Notes under the pieces: model-generated
What the model was told of the DNA's origin: nothing
The model's database searches: none
What the model saw: the letters and a program-made list of their open reading frames with translations, nothing else
Shown: in pieces, positions 5,631-11,588 of the stretch
How the letters are laid out: every line of letters starts with the position of its first letter
Position numbering within the stretch: the stretch's first letter is position 1
Translations under genes and position numbers: made by a program
DNA from: an uncultured bacterium
GTDB lineage: Bacteria > Bacillota > Clostridia > Oscillospirales > Oscillospiraceae
Reading direction: 5' to 3'
DNA length: 12,552 nt
Assembly: GCA_949288405.1 (NCBI GenBank)
Contig: CASEKM010000017.1
Location: 1-12,552, forward strand

Positions 5631-7007
5631 TTACGGCGTGCCGCCCTGGGGCTTGCCGCAGTGCTTCCGGCCGCTGGCGCTGGGGATGCCCAGCTCGTCC
5701 CGGTATTTGGCCACGGTGCGGCGGGAGATGGCGCAGCCCTCCCCCTCCAGCAGCTGGCACAGCTTCTGATCGGACAGGGGGTGGCCCTTGTCCTCCTCCG
5801 ACACCAGCTGGCTCAGCCGGGCCTTGATCTGGTGGGCGGAGGTCCCCTCCCCGGAGCCGCCCAGGCCCCGGGAGAAGAAGAAGCTGAGCGGATAGACCCC
5901 CCGGGCGCACTGGAGGTACTTCTCCCGGATGGCCCGGCTGACGGTGGACTCGTGGATGGAGAGCTCCTGGGCCACGTCGCTCAGGCGCAGGGGGATCAGG
6001 TGGCCGCCGGGCTGGAGGAAGAAGCCCTCCTGGCGGCGGACGATGGCCCGGGCGCAGTCCAGCAGGGTGGAGCGCCGCTGCTCCACCGCCTGGATGACAA
6101 ACTGGGCCTGTTTGATCTTTTCGGTGAGGTACTCCTTCACCTCCGGGTCGCTGCTCTGCTTCTGGAGGCTGCAGTAGTAGCCGCTCAGCTGCAGGGTGGG
6201 GGTGTAGGAGTCCTGATAGGTCACGGAGAGCCCCTGTTCCGTCTCCACCACCACCAGGTCGGGGATCAGATAGTGGGGCTCCTCCCGGCCGGCAAAGGCG
6301 GAGCCGGGCCTGGGGTCCAGGGACTGGATCTGCTCCTCCGCCTGGCGCACCTCCTCCTGGGAGATCCCCAGGTCCTGGGCGATGGCGTGGTACTGCTTCC
6401 GGGCCAGCCGCTCCAGGTGCTTTTGGACGATGGTCAGGGCGGGGCCCGTCTCTCCCCGGCGGCGCAGCTGAATGGCCAGGCACTGGGCCAGGTCCTGGGC
6501 GCCCACCCCCGGCGGGTCCAGGGTCTGGAGCAGGGCCAGGCCGTCCTCCAGCACCGGAGCGGGCAGTCCCGCCGCCTGGGCCAGGTCGGACACGCTGTCC
6601 CGGAGATAGCCGTCCTCGTCCAGACAGGCGGCCAGGAACTGGGCGCCCCGGAGCACCAGCGTGGAGGCGTGGCTCCGCTCCAGCTGGCGGGTCAGATGGA
6701 GGAGCAGGGTGTCCTCCAACCCCCCGTCGGTGCCCACCCGGGCCAGGGGGTCCAGCTCGTCCCGGTCAGCGGTGACGTACTGCCGGTTCTGGTGGTCCAG
6801 GTCGGCCAGAGACTGGAGCCGCCGCCACAGCTCCTCCCCCTCGTCGCCCGGGTCCGCCGGCTCGGTGAGCTCGGCGGCGGGGTTCTCCTGGACCAGCTCC
6901 TGGATGTACTCGTTGAGCTCCAGGGTGCTCATCTGCAGGATCTCCATGGACTGGAGCATCTGGGGACTGAGCTTCAGCGCTTGTTTCAGGGACAACTCCA
7001 GATTCAT
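5631..7007 (-). CDS. rpoN: RNA polymerase sigma-54 factor RpoN
   Basis: A 458-residue sigma-54 with the full layout. Region I (1-47) is Gln/Leu-rich (LSLKQALKLSPQMLQSMEIL) and contacts the enhancer-binding activator. An acidic region II follows, then the core-binding region. The helix-turn-helix is at 345-373 (VAQELSIHESTVSRAIREKY). The C-terminal RpoN box is SRRTVAKYRDELGI (428-441), which reads the -24 promoter element. Start ATG 7007 has GGAGGAG upstream; a longer frame to 7115 runs through the promoter. Sigma-54 needs an AAA+ activator, and none is encoded here: the response regulator at 10424 has no AAA+ domain. The gene has its own sigma-A promoter and leads an rpoN-HAD unit. Confidence 0.97.
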   Translation of the reverse strand: MNLELSLKQALKLSPQMLQSMEILQMSTLELNEYIQELVQENPAAELTEPADPGDEGEELWRRLQSLADLDHQNRQYVTADRDELDPLARVGTDGGLEDTLLLHLTRQLERSHASTLVLRGAQFLAACLDEDGYLRDSVSDLAQAAGLPAPVLEDGLALLQTLDPPGVGAQDLAQCLAIQLRRRGETGPALTIVQKHLERLARKQYHAIAQDLGISQEEVRQAEEQIQSLDPRPGSAFAGREEPHYLIPDLVVVETEQGLSVTYQDSYTPTLQLSGYYCSLQKQSSDPEVKEYLTEKIKQAQFVIQAVEQRRSTLLDCARAIVRRQEGFFLQPGGHLIPLRLSDVAQELSIHESTVSRAIREKYLQCARGVYPLSFFFSRGLGGSGEGTSAHQIKARLSQLVSEEDKGHPLSDQKLCQLLEGEGCAISRRTVAKYRDELGIPSASGRKHCGKPQGGTP

Positions 7008-7063
7008 GGTATCTCCTCCTGTTCCGTCAAAATGGTATACAGCTCCGGGAGCGCTCTCCCGTG

Positions 7064-7075
7064 TTTTGCGCAAAA
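7064..7075. promoter_or_regulatory. Perfect 12-bp palindrome at the rpoN transcription start
   Basis: TTTTGCGCAAAA lies a few bases downstream of the predicted rpoN start site (about 7080). A separate CGGGAG/CTCCCG hairpin follows in the leader. The position is right for a repressor operator. No regulator is identified. Confidence 0.35.
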
Positions 7076-7086
7076 GCGACAAGAGC

Positions 7087-7115
7087 AGTATAACACAAAT
7101 CCGCCTCCAGGGCAA
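7087..7115 (-). promoter_or_regulatory. rpoN promoter
   Basis: On the minus strand TTGCCC (7115-7110), 17 bp, TATACT (7092-7087). It is divergent from the promoter at 7156; the two -35 boxes are 40 bp apart. Confidence 0.75.
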
Positions 7116-7155
7116 TGGGGCGGGAGGCGGGGTTTCGCAGGAAGAAAAGTTTGAG

Positions 7156-7184
7156 TTGACAGACGGCTTTGGGTGTGGTATCTT
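7156..7184 (+). promoter_or_regulatory. Promoter of the DUF3793-flavodoxin unit
   Basis: A perfect TTGACA (7156-7161), 17 bp, TATCTT (7179-7184). The transcript would start about 7191, immediately before the first GTTAG-N6-CTAAC repeat. Confidence 0.75.
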
Positions 7185-7191
7185 TATGATG

Positions 7192-7207
7192 GTTAGCGAA
7201 AGCTAAC
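7192..7207. promoter_or_regulatory. GTTAG-N6-CTAAC inverted repeat, copy 1 (candidate operator)
   Basis: GTTAGC-GAAA-GCTAAC, arms of six perfect bases, placed at the predicted transcription start of the DUF3793-flavodoxin unit, where a bound repressor would block initiation. In RNA it would make a hairpin with a GAAA tetraloop. The same GTTAG-N6-CTAAC layout recurs at 7274-7289. Confidence 0.6.
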
Positions 7208-7226
7208 TCGAAGAGGGCGCAGCCCG

Positions 7227-7265
7227 CTGGCTGTCAAGTGCCGGGAGAGACCCGGCGTGTTTTTT
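7227..7265 (+). terminator. Attenuator-like hairpin in the DUF3793 leader
   Basis: GCCGGG (7240-7245), AGAGA, CCCGGC (7251-7256), then GTG and six T (7260-7265). It stands between the promoter and the first gene. CTGGC at 7227-7231 can pair with GCCGG at 7240-7244 around an 8-nt loop, which would use up the left arm of the terminator. The leader may therefore switch between termination and read-through. I do not recognise a known riboswitch in it. Confidence 0.6.
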
Positions 7266-7273
7266 ACAGAATA

Positions 7274-7289
7274 GTTAGCTATAACTAAC
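7274..7289. promoter_or_regulatory. GTTAG-N6-CTAAC inverted repeat, copy 2 (candidate operator)
   Basis: GTTAG-CTATAA-CTAAC, flanked by A and T so that the arms extend to AGTTAG/CTAACT. It starts 82 bp after copy 1 and ends 1-2 bp before the AAAGGAAGG ribosome binding site of the DUF3793 gene. It could be a second operator half, or a hairpin hindering ribosome binding. Confidence 0.55.
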
Positions 7290-7307
7290 TGAAAGGAAGG
7301 GATCTGT

Positions 7308-7874
7308 GTGGACGCCATGCGGCTGGATTTGGAGCGCACGCTGGCCTATCACGGGGCGCCCGCCCTGGCGGGGATCAAGCCCGCGGATATGATCGCCTGG
7401 GGCAGCCCGGAGGTGTGCGGCAGTCCGTTTTTCCTGCGCTATTGCCGGCAGCTGGCCCGGCGGGGGATACAGCTCCGGGTGCTGCGGGCGGGCTGCCCCC
7501 GGTGCCTGCTGCTGGTCTACCGGCCGGACCGGCTGGAGCGGCAGCTGGCGGACCCGGCGGTGCGCGCCCTGCTGAAGTGGGAGGGGTACCCGGTGGAACA
7601 GGGCCTGGAGGCCATGCTGGAAGCGCTGAGCCGCCGGCTGGCCGGGGAGGAGTTTCCCCACGAGGTAGGGCTGTTTTTGGGGTATCCGCCCGAAGATGTG
7701 GTGGGCTTTTGCCTGCACCAGGGGCGGGATTACAAGCTGTCCGGCTGCTGGAAGGTGTACTCCGATGTGGAGCGGGCCCGCCGGTGCTTTCGCCGGTACA
7801 GCCTGTGCCGGGACGCCCTGTGCCGCCGCCTGCGCACCGGGCAGGCCCTGGCCCAGGTGTTTCGGGTGGCATGA
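7308..7874 (+). CDS. DUF3793 family protein
   Basis: A 188-residue soluble protein that I place in DUF3793 from its pattern: YHGAPALAGIKPADM (14-28) near the start, a central CLLLVYRPDRL (66-76), then EFPHEVGLFLGYPPEDVVGF (115-134) and GCWKVYSDVERARRCFRRY (146-164). The function of the family is not established; in Clostridia it is often found beside flavodoxin genes, as here. The protein has nine cysteines, but no tidy iron-sulfur motif is visible. The GTG at 7308 is preferred because AAAGGAAGG ends 7 nt before it; the ATG at 7317 would be 16 nt away. A small hairpin (CGCCGC/GCGGCG, 7888-7903) separates it from the flavodoxin gene. Confidence 0.85.
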   Translation: MDAMRLDLERTLAYHGAPALAGIKPADMIAWGSPEVCGSPFFLRYCRQLARRGIQLRVLRAGCPRCLLLVYRPDRLERQLADPAVRALLKWEGYPVEQGLEAMLEALSRRLAGEEFPHEVGLFLGYPPEDVVGFCLHQGRDYKLSGCWKVYSDVERARRCFRRYSLCRDALCRRLRTGQALAQVFRVA

Positions 7875-7949
7875 CTTGGTATGTGACCGCCGCTCCCGCG
7901 GCGTTTGCAGAGATCTATCCCTGAGATTTTATATTGGAGGTTATGCGGT

Positions 7950-8381
7950 ATGAGTAAAATGGCAGTGATCTACTGGAGCATGACGGGCAACACCCAGGCC
8001 ATGGCGGAGGCCATCGCCGAGGGGGCCCGGGCGTCCGGCGCCCAGGCGGATCTGTTTTCCGTGGACCAGGTCACCGTGGACCAGGCCCTGGAGTACGACA
8101 AGCTGGCGCTGGGCTGCCCCGCCATGGGGGCCGAGGTGCTGGAGGAGGCGGAGTTTGAGCCCTTCTTCACCGCCCTGGAGGGCCGCCTGAGCGGCAAGCG
8201 GCTGGCCCTGTTTGGCTCCTACGGCTGGGGAGACGGGCAGTGGATGCGGGACTGGACGGCCCGGGCGGACGGCGCCGGCGCCTATGTGTATCAGGACGAG
8301 GGCCTGATCCTCAACGAGGCGCCCGACGAAGAGGGCTTGGCCAAGTGCCGGGCCTTCGGCGCCGGCTTTGCCCAGGATTGA
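7950..8381 (+). CDS. Short-chain flavodoxin
   Basis: A 143-residue flavodoxin, an FMN-binding one-electron carrier that commonly stands in for ferredoxin when iron is scarce. The phosphate-binding loop is YWSMTGNTQAMAEAI (8-22). The strand KLALGCPAMGAEVLEE (51-66) and the GSYGWGDGQWMRDW region (89-102) form the two loops that hold the flavin ring. The length is right for the short-chain class. The ATG at 7950 has GGAGG 9 nt upstream; the longer frame from 7905 has no ribosome binding site. It follows the DUF3793 gene with a 75-bp gap and no terminator, so both should share the 7156 promoter and its controls. Which reductase or acceptor it serves is unknown. Confidence 0.92.
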   Translation: MSKMAVIYWSMTGNTQAMAEAIAEGARASGAQADLFSVDQVTVDQALEYDKLALGCPAMGAEVLEEAEFEPFFTALEGRLSGKRLALFGSYGWGDGQWMRDWTARADGAGAYVYQDEGLILNEAPDEEGLAKCRAFGAGFAQD

Positions 8382-8406
8382 GGAGGCAGACGCCGGTGCA
8401 GACAGA

Positions 8407-8439
8407 CCGGGCCCGCCGCAGGATCTGGGGCGGGCCCGG
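8407..8439. terminator. GC-rich 11-bp hairpin between convergent genes
   Basis: CCGGGCCCGCC (8407-8417) and GGCGGGCCCGG (8429-8439) pair perfectly around an 11-nt loop. The hairpin lies after the flavodoxin stop and beyond the stop of the opposing small gene at 8457. There is no U-tract on either side, so it may be a 3'-end stabiliser or a weak terminator rather than a classic one. Confidence 0.4.
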
Positions 8440-8456
8440 CTGGGCGGCCGTTCCGG

Positions 8457-8558
8457 TCAGCCGAGAAGCAGCTGCGCGGCGGCGATCAGAGCCGCGTTGG
8501 TGAGGTACAGGACGAAAAATTCCCGGAGCAGCCTCCGGTGGACCTGGGTCAAGGGCAT
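8457..8558 (-). CDS. Predicted 33-residue membrane microprotein
   Basis: A 33-codon open frame with a strong ribosome binding site: GGAGGGAG lies directly before the ATG at 8558. The protein begins with a basic stretch, MPLTQVHRRLLR, and continues with one long hydrophobic helix, FFVLYLTNAALIAAAQLLLG (14-33), which ends the protein. This suits a single-pass membrane peptide with the positive end in the cytoplasm. No homologue is recognised. The promoter is weak: TATATT (8620-8615) without a good -35. It converges on the flavodoxin gene and diverges from the next small gene. A chance open frame is possible, but the ribosome binding site and the composition argue for a real gene. Confidence 0.5.
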   Translation of the reverse strand: MPLTQVHRRLLREFFVLYLTNAALIAAAQLLLG

Positions 8559-8644
8559 CTCTCCCTCCTGGCGGCCCTGCGGGCCTGGTTTCAGTGTACG
8601 GAGCGGGAGGGGGGAATATACCGGGGAGAACCGGGACAGAATAA

Positions 8645-8673
8645 TTCCAGACTCTGACAAGAGAAGTCTGGAA
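8645..8673 (+). promoter_or_regulatory. Inverted repeat overlapping the ribosome binding site of the 8688 gene
   Basis: TTCCAGACT (8645-8653) and AGTCTGGAA (8665-8673) are perfect 9-bp arms around an 11-nt loop. The right arm runs into the AAAGGA ribosome binding site (8672-8677). It may be an operator or an RNA hairpin that limits translation. Confidence 0.4.
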
Positions 8674-8687
8674 AGGATGTGGACGAG

Positions 8688-8963
8688 ATGGTGAAAGGGA
8701 CCACCCGGCAGGTGATCCTGGTAAAATCCCCCGACCCCAAGCTGTTTGAGGAGGCCATCTTCCTGGTGCGGGAGGAGGCCCTGGCCCGGGAGGGCGTGAG
8801 CGCGGACCAGGTGATCCGGCAGGCCCGCCAGGCGGCGGACGGCTATCTCAAGGGGAGCCGGGTCTGGAACCGGCGGCTGAGCGGGCTGTCCGGCCCCCTG
8901 TGGGGGGCGGCGGGGGCCCTGGCGGCCTCGCTGGCCTGGGGGGCTGCGCTGGTGTTTTTCTGA
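8688..8963 (+). CDS. Small conserved-looking protein with one C-terminal membrane helix
   Basis: A 91-residue protein with two parts. Residues 1-60 are soluble and charged (MVKGTTRQVILVKSPDPKLF, then LVREEALAREGVSADQVIRQARQAADGYLKG, probably two helices). Residues 69-91 form one hydrophobic helix that ends the protein, so it is likely tail-anchored with the N-terminal part in the cytoplasm. I do not recognise a characterised family. The N-terminal pattern RQVxxVKSPDPxLFEEAIFLVRE seems typical of small proteins in this bacterial group, from memory only. ATG 8688 is chosen because AAAGGA is 10 nt upstream; a GTG at 8679 would overlap that site. It is a single-gene unit with a terminator right behind it and no convincing promoter in front. 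Confidence 0.7.
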   Translation: MVKGTTRQVILVKSPDPKLFEEAIFLVREEALAREGVSADQVIRQARQAADGYLKGSRVWNRRLSGLSGPLWGAAGALAASLAWGAALVFF

Positions 8964-8977
8964 AATGGGAATATGCG

Positions 8978-9008
8978 AAAGGACCGGTCCGTCAGGCCCG
9001 GTTTTTTT
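8978..9008 (+). terminator. Terminator after the small membrane protein gene
   Basis: ACCGG (8983-8987) and CCGGT (8998-9002) form the core of a stem that can extend through G-U and A-U pairs into the A-rich left flank. It is followed by seven T in all (9002-9008). It separates the small gene from the sensor kinase promoter. Confidence 0.75.
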
Positions 9009-9053
9009 GCGCCCAGACAGGGGAAATTTGTCCTGGGAAAGTGGAGGGAACCG

Positions 9054-9062
9054 TGGTATAAT
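9054..9062 (+). promoter_or_regulatory. Extended -10 promoter of the kinase-regulator operon
   Basis: TGG followed by a perfect TATAAT (9057-9062) gives an extended -10 element. The -35 position holds TGGGAA, a poor match, as is common for extended -10 promoters. The start would be near 9069, giving a short leader. Confidence 0.65.
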
Positions 9063-9101
9063 TGGAGAAAAGGCGCGGAGCGGAATGGAGAGAGGGCGGG
9101 C

Positions 9102-10427
9102 ATGAACGGAAAAAAGCGGTGGCTCCCCTGGCGGGCGGCCCGGTGGGAGCGGATGCTGCTGACGGCGGTGGCCACCGTCCTCAGCGGCGAGGTCTTTTTT
9201 AACTTCGGGATCGACAATTTCCGCATCTCCGGGGCGGTGGTGATCTTCCCGGTGCTGCTGCTGACTCTGGTGCAGGACGGGCGCATGCCCCTCACCGGTA
9301 TTTTGACCGGGGTATGTCTGCTGCTGGTGCGCTCCGCCGTCAATGTGGTGGGGGGCGGGGAGAGCTGGATGCAGGCCACCCTGCTCAACTACCCGGCGGC
9401 GGTGTTCTACCCCTGCTATGACGCGCTGCTGTGCCTGCTGATCCGGGACCGGTATCAGGCCCCCCTGTCCCAGCTGTGGTGGACCTTCTGGCTGTGCGAC
9501 GGGGTGTCCAACGCGGTGAACTTCTCCCTGGCCAACGGGGGGATCCCGGACGCCCAGCTCCTGGTCTGGCTGACCCTCATCGCCCTGGCCCGGGCGCTGC
9601 TGGCGGCGCTGATCCTGTGGGGGATGAAGCGCTACCGGCGGCTGCTGCTGGCGGAGGAGCACGAGCGGCGGTATCAGCGGCTGTTCCTGATGACCGCCAA
9701 CCTGAAAAACGAGCTGTACTTTTTAAAAAAGGACGCGGAGAACATCGAGGGCATCATGTCCCGGGCCTACCGGCTGTACGAGGAGCTGGGGGAGCGGGAC
9801 TGTCCCGAGGAGCTGCGGCAGCTGGCCCTGTCCATCGCCCGGGACGTACATGAGGTGAAGAAGGACAACCTGTCCATCGTCCGGGGCATCGAGGGGGAGG
9901 TGGCCGGCACCGCCACCGACCGGGACGAGAAGATGTGGATGAGCGACCTGTTCACCATCCTGCAGGACACCATGCGCCACATCCTGGGGGAGAGCAAGGC
10001 GGACATCGACCTGCTGTGCCGGTGCGGCAACGACTTTGCCACCGGGGAGCACTACCGGCTCATGTCCATCCTGAAAAACCTGGTCATCAACGCCGCCGAG
10101 GCCATTCAAAGCGGCCGGGGGACCGGCGCCATCTGGGTGGACGAGCGGGTGGAGGGCGGAGCGCTGATCCTGATTGTCCAGGATAACGGGCCGGGTATCC
10201 CGCCCAGGGCCATGCGCAACCTGTTTCAGGTGGGCTACTCCACCAAGTTTGACCCCAAGACGGGGAACATCAGCCGGGGCATCGGCCTGCCTGCGGTGGA
10301 ATTTCAGGTCAGGGAGCTGGGGGGCAGCATCCAGGTGGACAGCGGGACGGAGCAGGACCGGTCCGCCGGCGGAGCCCGCTTCCAGGTGACCATCCCAATG
10401 ACCATGTTGGAGAAGGGAGACACATGA
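9102..10427 (+). CDS. GlnK(YcbA)-like sensor histidine kinase
   Basis: A 441-residue membrane kinase. Residues 18-175 hold about five or six hydrophobic helices and no large outside domain. A helical linker (about 180-215) leads to the dimerisation segment, with the likely phospho-accepting His250 in ARDVHEVKKDNLSIV. The ATPase domain has N-box NLVINAAEAI (326-335), G1 DNGPGIP (361-367) and GIGL (393-396). The HExKKD form of the H-box and the regulator beside it suggest the Bacillus GlnK (YcbA) type, which senses glutamine; the signal here is not shown. ATG 9102 is preferred to one at 8973, which would translate the preceding terminator and promoter. The stop overlaps the regulator start by ATGA. 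Confidence 0.85.
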   Translation: MNGKKRWLPWRAARWERMLLTAVATVLSGEVFFNFGIDNFRISGAVVIFPVLLLTLVQDGRMPLTGILTGVCLLLVRSAVNVVGGGESWMQATLLNYPAAVFYPCYDALLCLLIRDRYQAPLSQLWWTFWLCDGVSNAVNFSLANGGIPDAQLLVWLTLIALARALLAALILWGMKRYRRLLLAEEHERRYQRLFLMTANLKNELYFLKKDAENIEGIMSRAYRLYEELGERDCPEELRQLALSIARDVHEVKKDNLSIVRGIEGEVAGTATDRDEKMWMSDLFTILQDTMRHILGESKADIDLLCRCGNDFATGEHYRLMSILKNLVINAAEAIQSGRGTGAIWVDERVEGGALILIVQDNGPGIPPRAMRNLFQVGYSTKFDPKTGNISRGIGLPAVEFQVRELGGSIQVDSGTEQDRSAGGARFQVTIPMTMLEKGDT

Positions 10428-11257
10428 GAATTTACATTGTAGAGGACGACACCTCTGTCATCGGGGTGCTGGAGGACATTGTGGAGGGAAACGGCCTGGG
10501 GACCGTGTGCGGCGACAGCGGCGGCGGGCCCGTGGATCTGCGGCAGATCCTGGCCCTGGCCCCGGATCTGATCCTGGTGGACCTGCTCATGCCCCAGAAG
10601 GACGGCATCCAGGTGGTGCGGGAGCTGAAGGAGCAGGGCTGTCAGGCCAAGTTCATTATGATCTCCCAGGTGAGCAGCAAGGAGATGGTGGCCAAGGCCT
10701 ATCTGGCCGGGGTGGACTTCTTTATCAGCAAGCCCATCAACCTGATCGAGGTGCGCCAGGTGATCCGCAACGTGAGCCAGCAGATGGAGAACGAGCGGAA
10801 CCTGCACACCATCCAGAGCATGTTTGCCGACCGGCAGTCGGCCGGCGGCGGACAGCAGCGGGAGCAGCAGCGCCGCCGGCTCCAGACCATCCTCAGCCAG
10901 CTGGGCATGGCCGGGGAGAAGGGGGCGAAGGACATCATGGACATGTGCCTGTTCCTTCTGGACCGGGGGGAGCAGGTCAGCCAGGTGGGCGTGGGGGCCC
11001 TGTGCGCCCAGCTCAGCGACAGCCCCAAGTCCATGGAACAGCGGGCCCGCCGGGCGGTGGAGCGGGGGCTCACCCACCTGGCCAGCCTGGGCCTGGAGGA
11101 CTACAGCAACGAGATCTTCACCCAGTACGCCTCCCGCCTGTTCCCCTTCCAGGAGGTGCGCTCGGAGATGGCCTGCCTCCAGGGCAAGGGGCAGAAGGGG
11201 AAGGCCAATCTGAAGCGCTTCCTGGACGGCATGCTGGTGCTGGCGGAGGAGGATTGA
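10424..11257 (+). CDS. GlnL(YcbB)-like response regulator
   Basis: A 277-residue regulator. The receiver (1-118) has the acidic pair Asp8/Asp9, phospho-acceptor Asp53 in LVDLLMP, Ser81 and Lys103 (SKP). A charged, Gln-rich linker (about 119-160) follows. The C-terminal domain (about 155-275) carries the YcbB-type pattern: LGMAGEKGAKDIMDMCLFLL, SPKSMEQRARRAVERGL, LASLGLEDYSNEIFTQYASRLF and a final NLKRFLDGML. In Bacillus subtilis the related GlnL activates glutamine utilisation genes by binding repeats spaced one helical turn apart. Here the next gene is a glutamate symporter with 10-bp-spaced repeats in front of it, so gltS is the likely target. The start overlaps the kinase stop by four bases, so translation is coupled. 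Confidence 0.88.
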   Translation: MRIYIVEDDTSVIGVLEDIVEGNGLGTVCGDSGGGPVDLRQILALAPDLILVDLLMPQKDGIQVVRELKEQGCQAKFIMISQVSSKEMVAKAYLAGVDFFISKPINLIEVRQVIRNVSQQMENERNLHTIQSMFADRQSAGGGQQREQQRRRLQTILSQLGMAGEKGAKDIMDMCLFLLDRGEQVSQVGVGALCAQLSDSPKSMEQRARRAVERGLTHLASLGLEDYSNEIFTQYASRLFPFQEVRSEMACLQGKGQKGKANLKRFLDGMLVLAEED

Positions 11258-11282
11258 CGGCCTGTACACCCTGTACCCATAG

Positions 11283-11320
11283 ACGGCGCAGCGCTCCCGG
11301 CGGGAGACTGCGCCGTTTTT
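11283..11320 (+). terminator. Terminator of the kinase-regulator operon
   Basis: ACGGCGCAG (11283-11291) and CTGCGCCGT (11308-11316) form a 9-bp stem, with an inner CTCCC/GGGAG stem, followed by TTTTT. gltS therefore needs its own promoter. Confidence 0.9.
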
Positions 11321-11588
11321 GTCCGCGCCGCCGGAGGGGGCGGCGTGTTAAGAAACTGTTTGGTTTGGGGAAAGCGGCCGGGAGAAACCGGAGAAAACGG
11401 GAAAAGCACAGAAAAATATGCAAATCAATTGTAAAATCCCATAAAAATAAAGGGAAGAAATTGTGAAAAGCGGGGAAAAATTTTTCCTCTTGAAGAAAAA
11501 TGAAGGAAAATGAAGGGGGTGTGTAAAATAGGAACATGAAAGCTGTGTTGAGGATACACAGCAATAAACAAAAAAGGAGAGAGCGTAC
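11321..11588 (+). promoter_or_regulatory. gltS control region with phased A-tracts
   Basis: With the terminator this makes a 331-bp stretch without a gene between regulator and gltS. Its base composition changes sharply to A-rich from about 11380. Runs of three to five A are centred at 11386, 11395, 11403, 11414, 11423, 11434, 11445, 11467, 11478, 11498 and 11508, an average step of about 10.2 bp, which predicts strong intrinsic curvature. The best -10 is TAAAAT (11524-11529); the matching -35 position is occupied by the tandem repeats listed separately. A GCTGTGT/ACACAGC hairpin (11542-11562) lies between the promoter and the AAGGAGAG of gltS. Confidence 0.6.
11491..11516 (+). repeat. Tandem 10-bp direct repeats, candidate regulator binding site
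   Basis: AAAATGAAGG occurs twice without a gap (11497-11506 and 11507-11516), preceded by a partial copy, so that TGAAG stands at 11491, 11501 and 11511. The second TGAAGG lies exactly where a -35 box would be for the TAAAAT at 11524 (17-bp spacing) and does not resemble TTGACA. This is the layout of an activator-dependent promoter. Confidence 0.6.

Noticed and set aside
4921..6483. A long fusion of an N-terminal extension to the HAD phosphatase
   Set aside because: The extension is read out of frame through rpoN and is Gly/Pro-rich. The HAD domain has its own ATG and ribosome binding site at 5604.
5661..7154. A 497-codon open frame on the plus strand opposite rpoN
   Set aside because: It is antisense to a clear sigma-54 gene, has a low-complexity Gly/Leu/Gln composition, and no ribosome binding site. 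Long antisense frames are expected in G+C-rich genes.
7263..7285. A second promoter TTTACA...TATAAC just before the DUF3793 gene
   Set aside because: The spacing is only 11 bp, too short for sigma-A.
8457..9662. A 401-codon minus-strand frame over the kinase gene
   Set aside because: Composition is Pro/Gln/Arg-rich as in an antisense shadow. Only the last 33 codons, with their own ribosome binding site, look like a gene.
11321..11588. The Bacillus GlnL site TTTTGT-N4-TTTTGT before gltS
   Set aside because: Only a single ACAAAA-type match occurs, close to the ribosome binding site. The TGAAG repeats are a better candidate.
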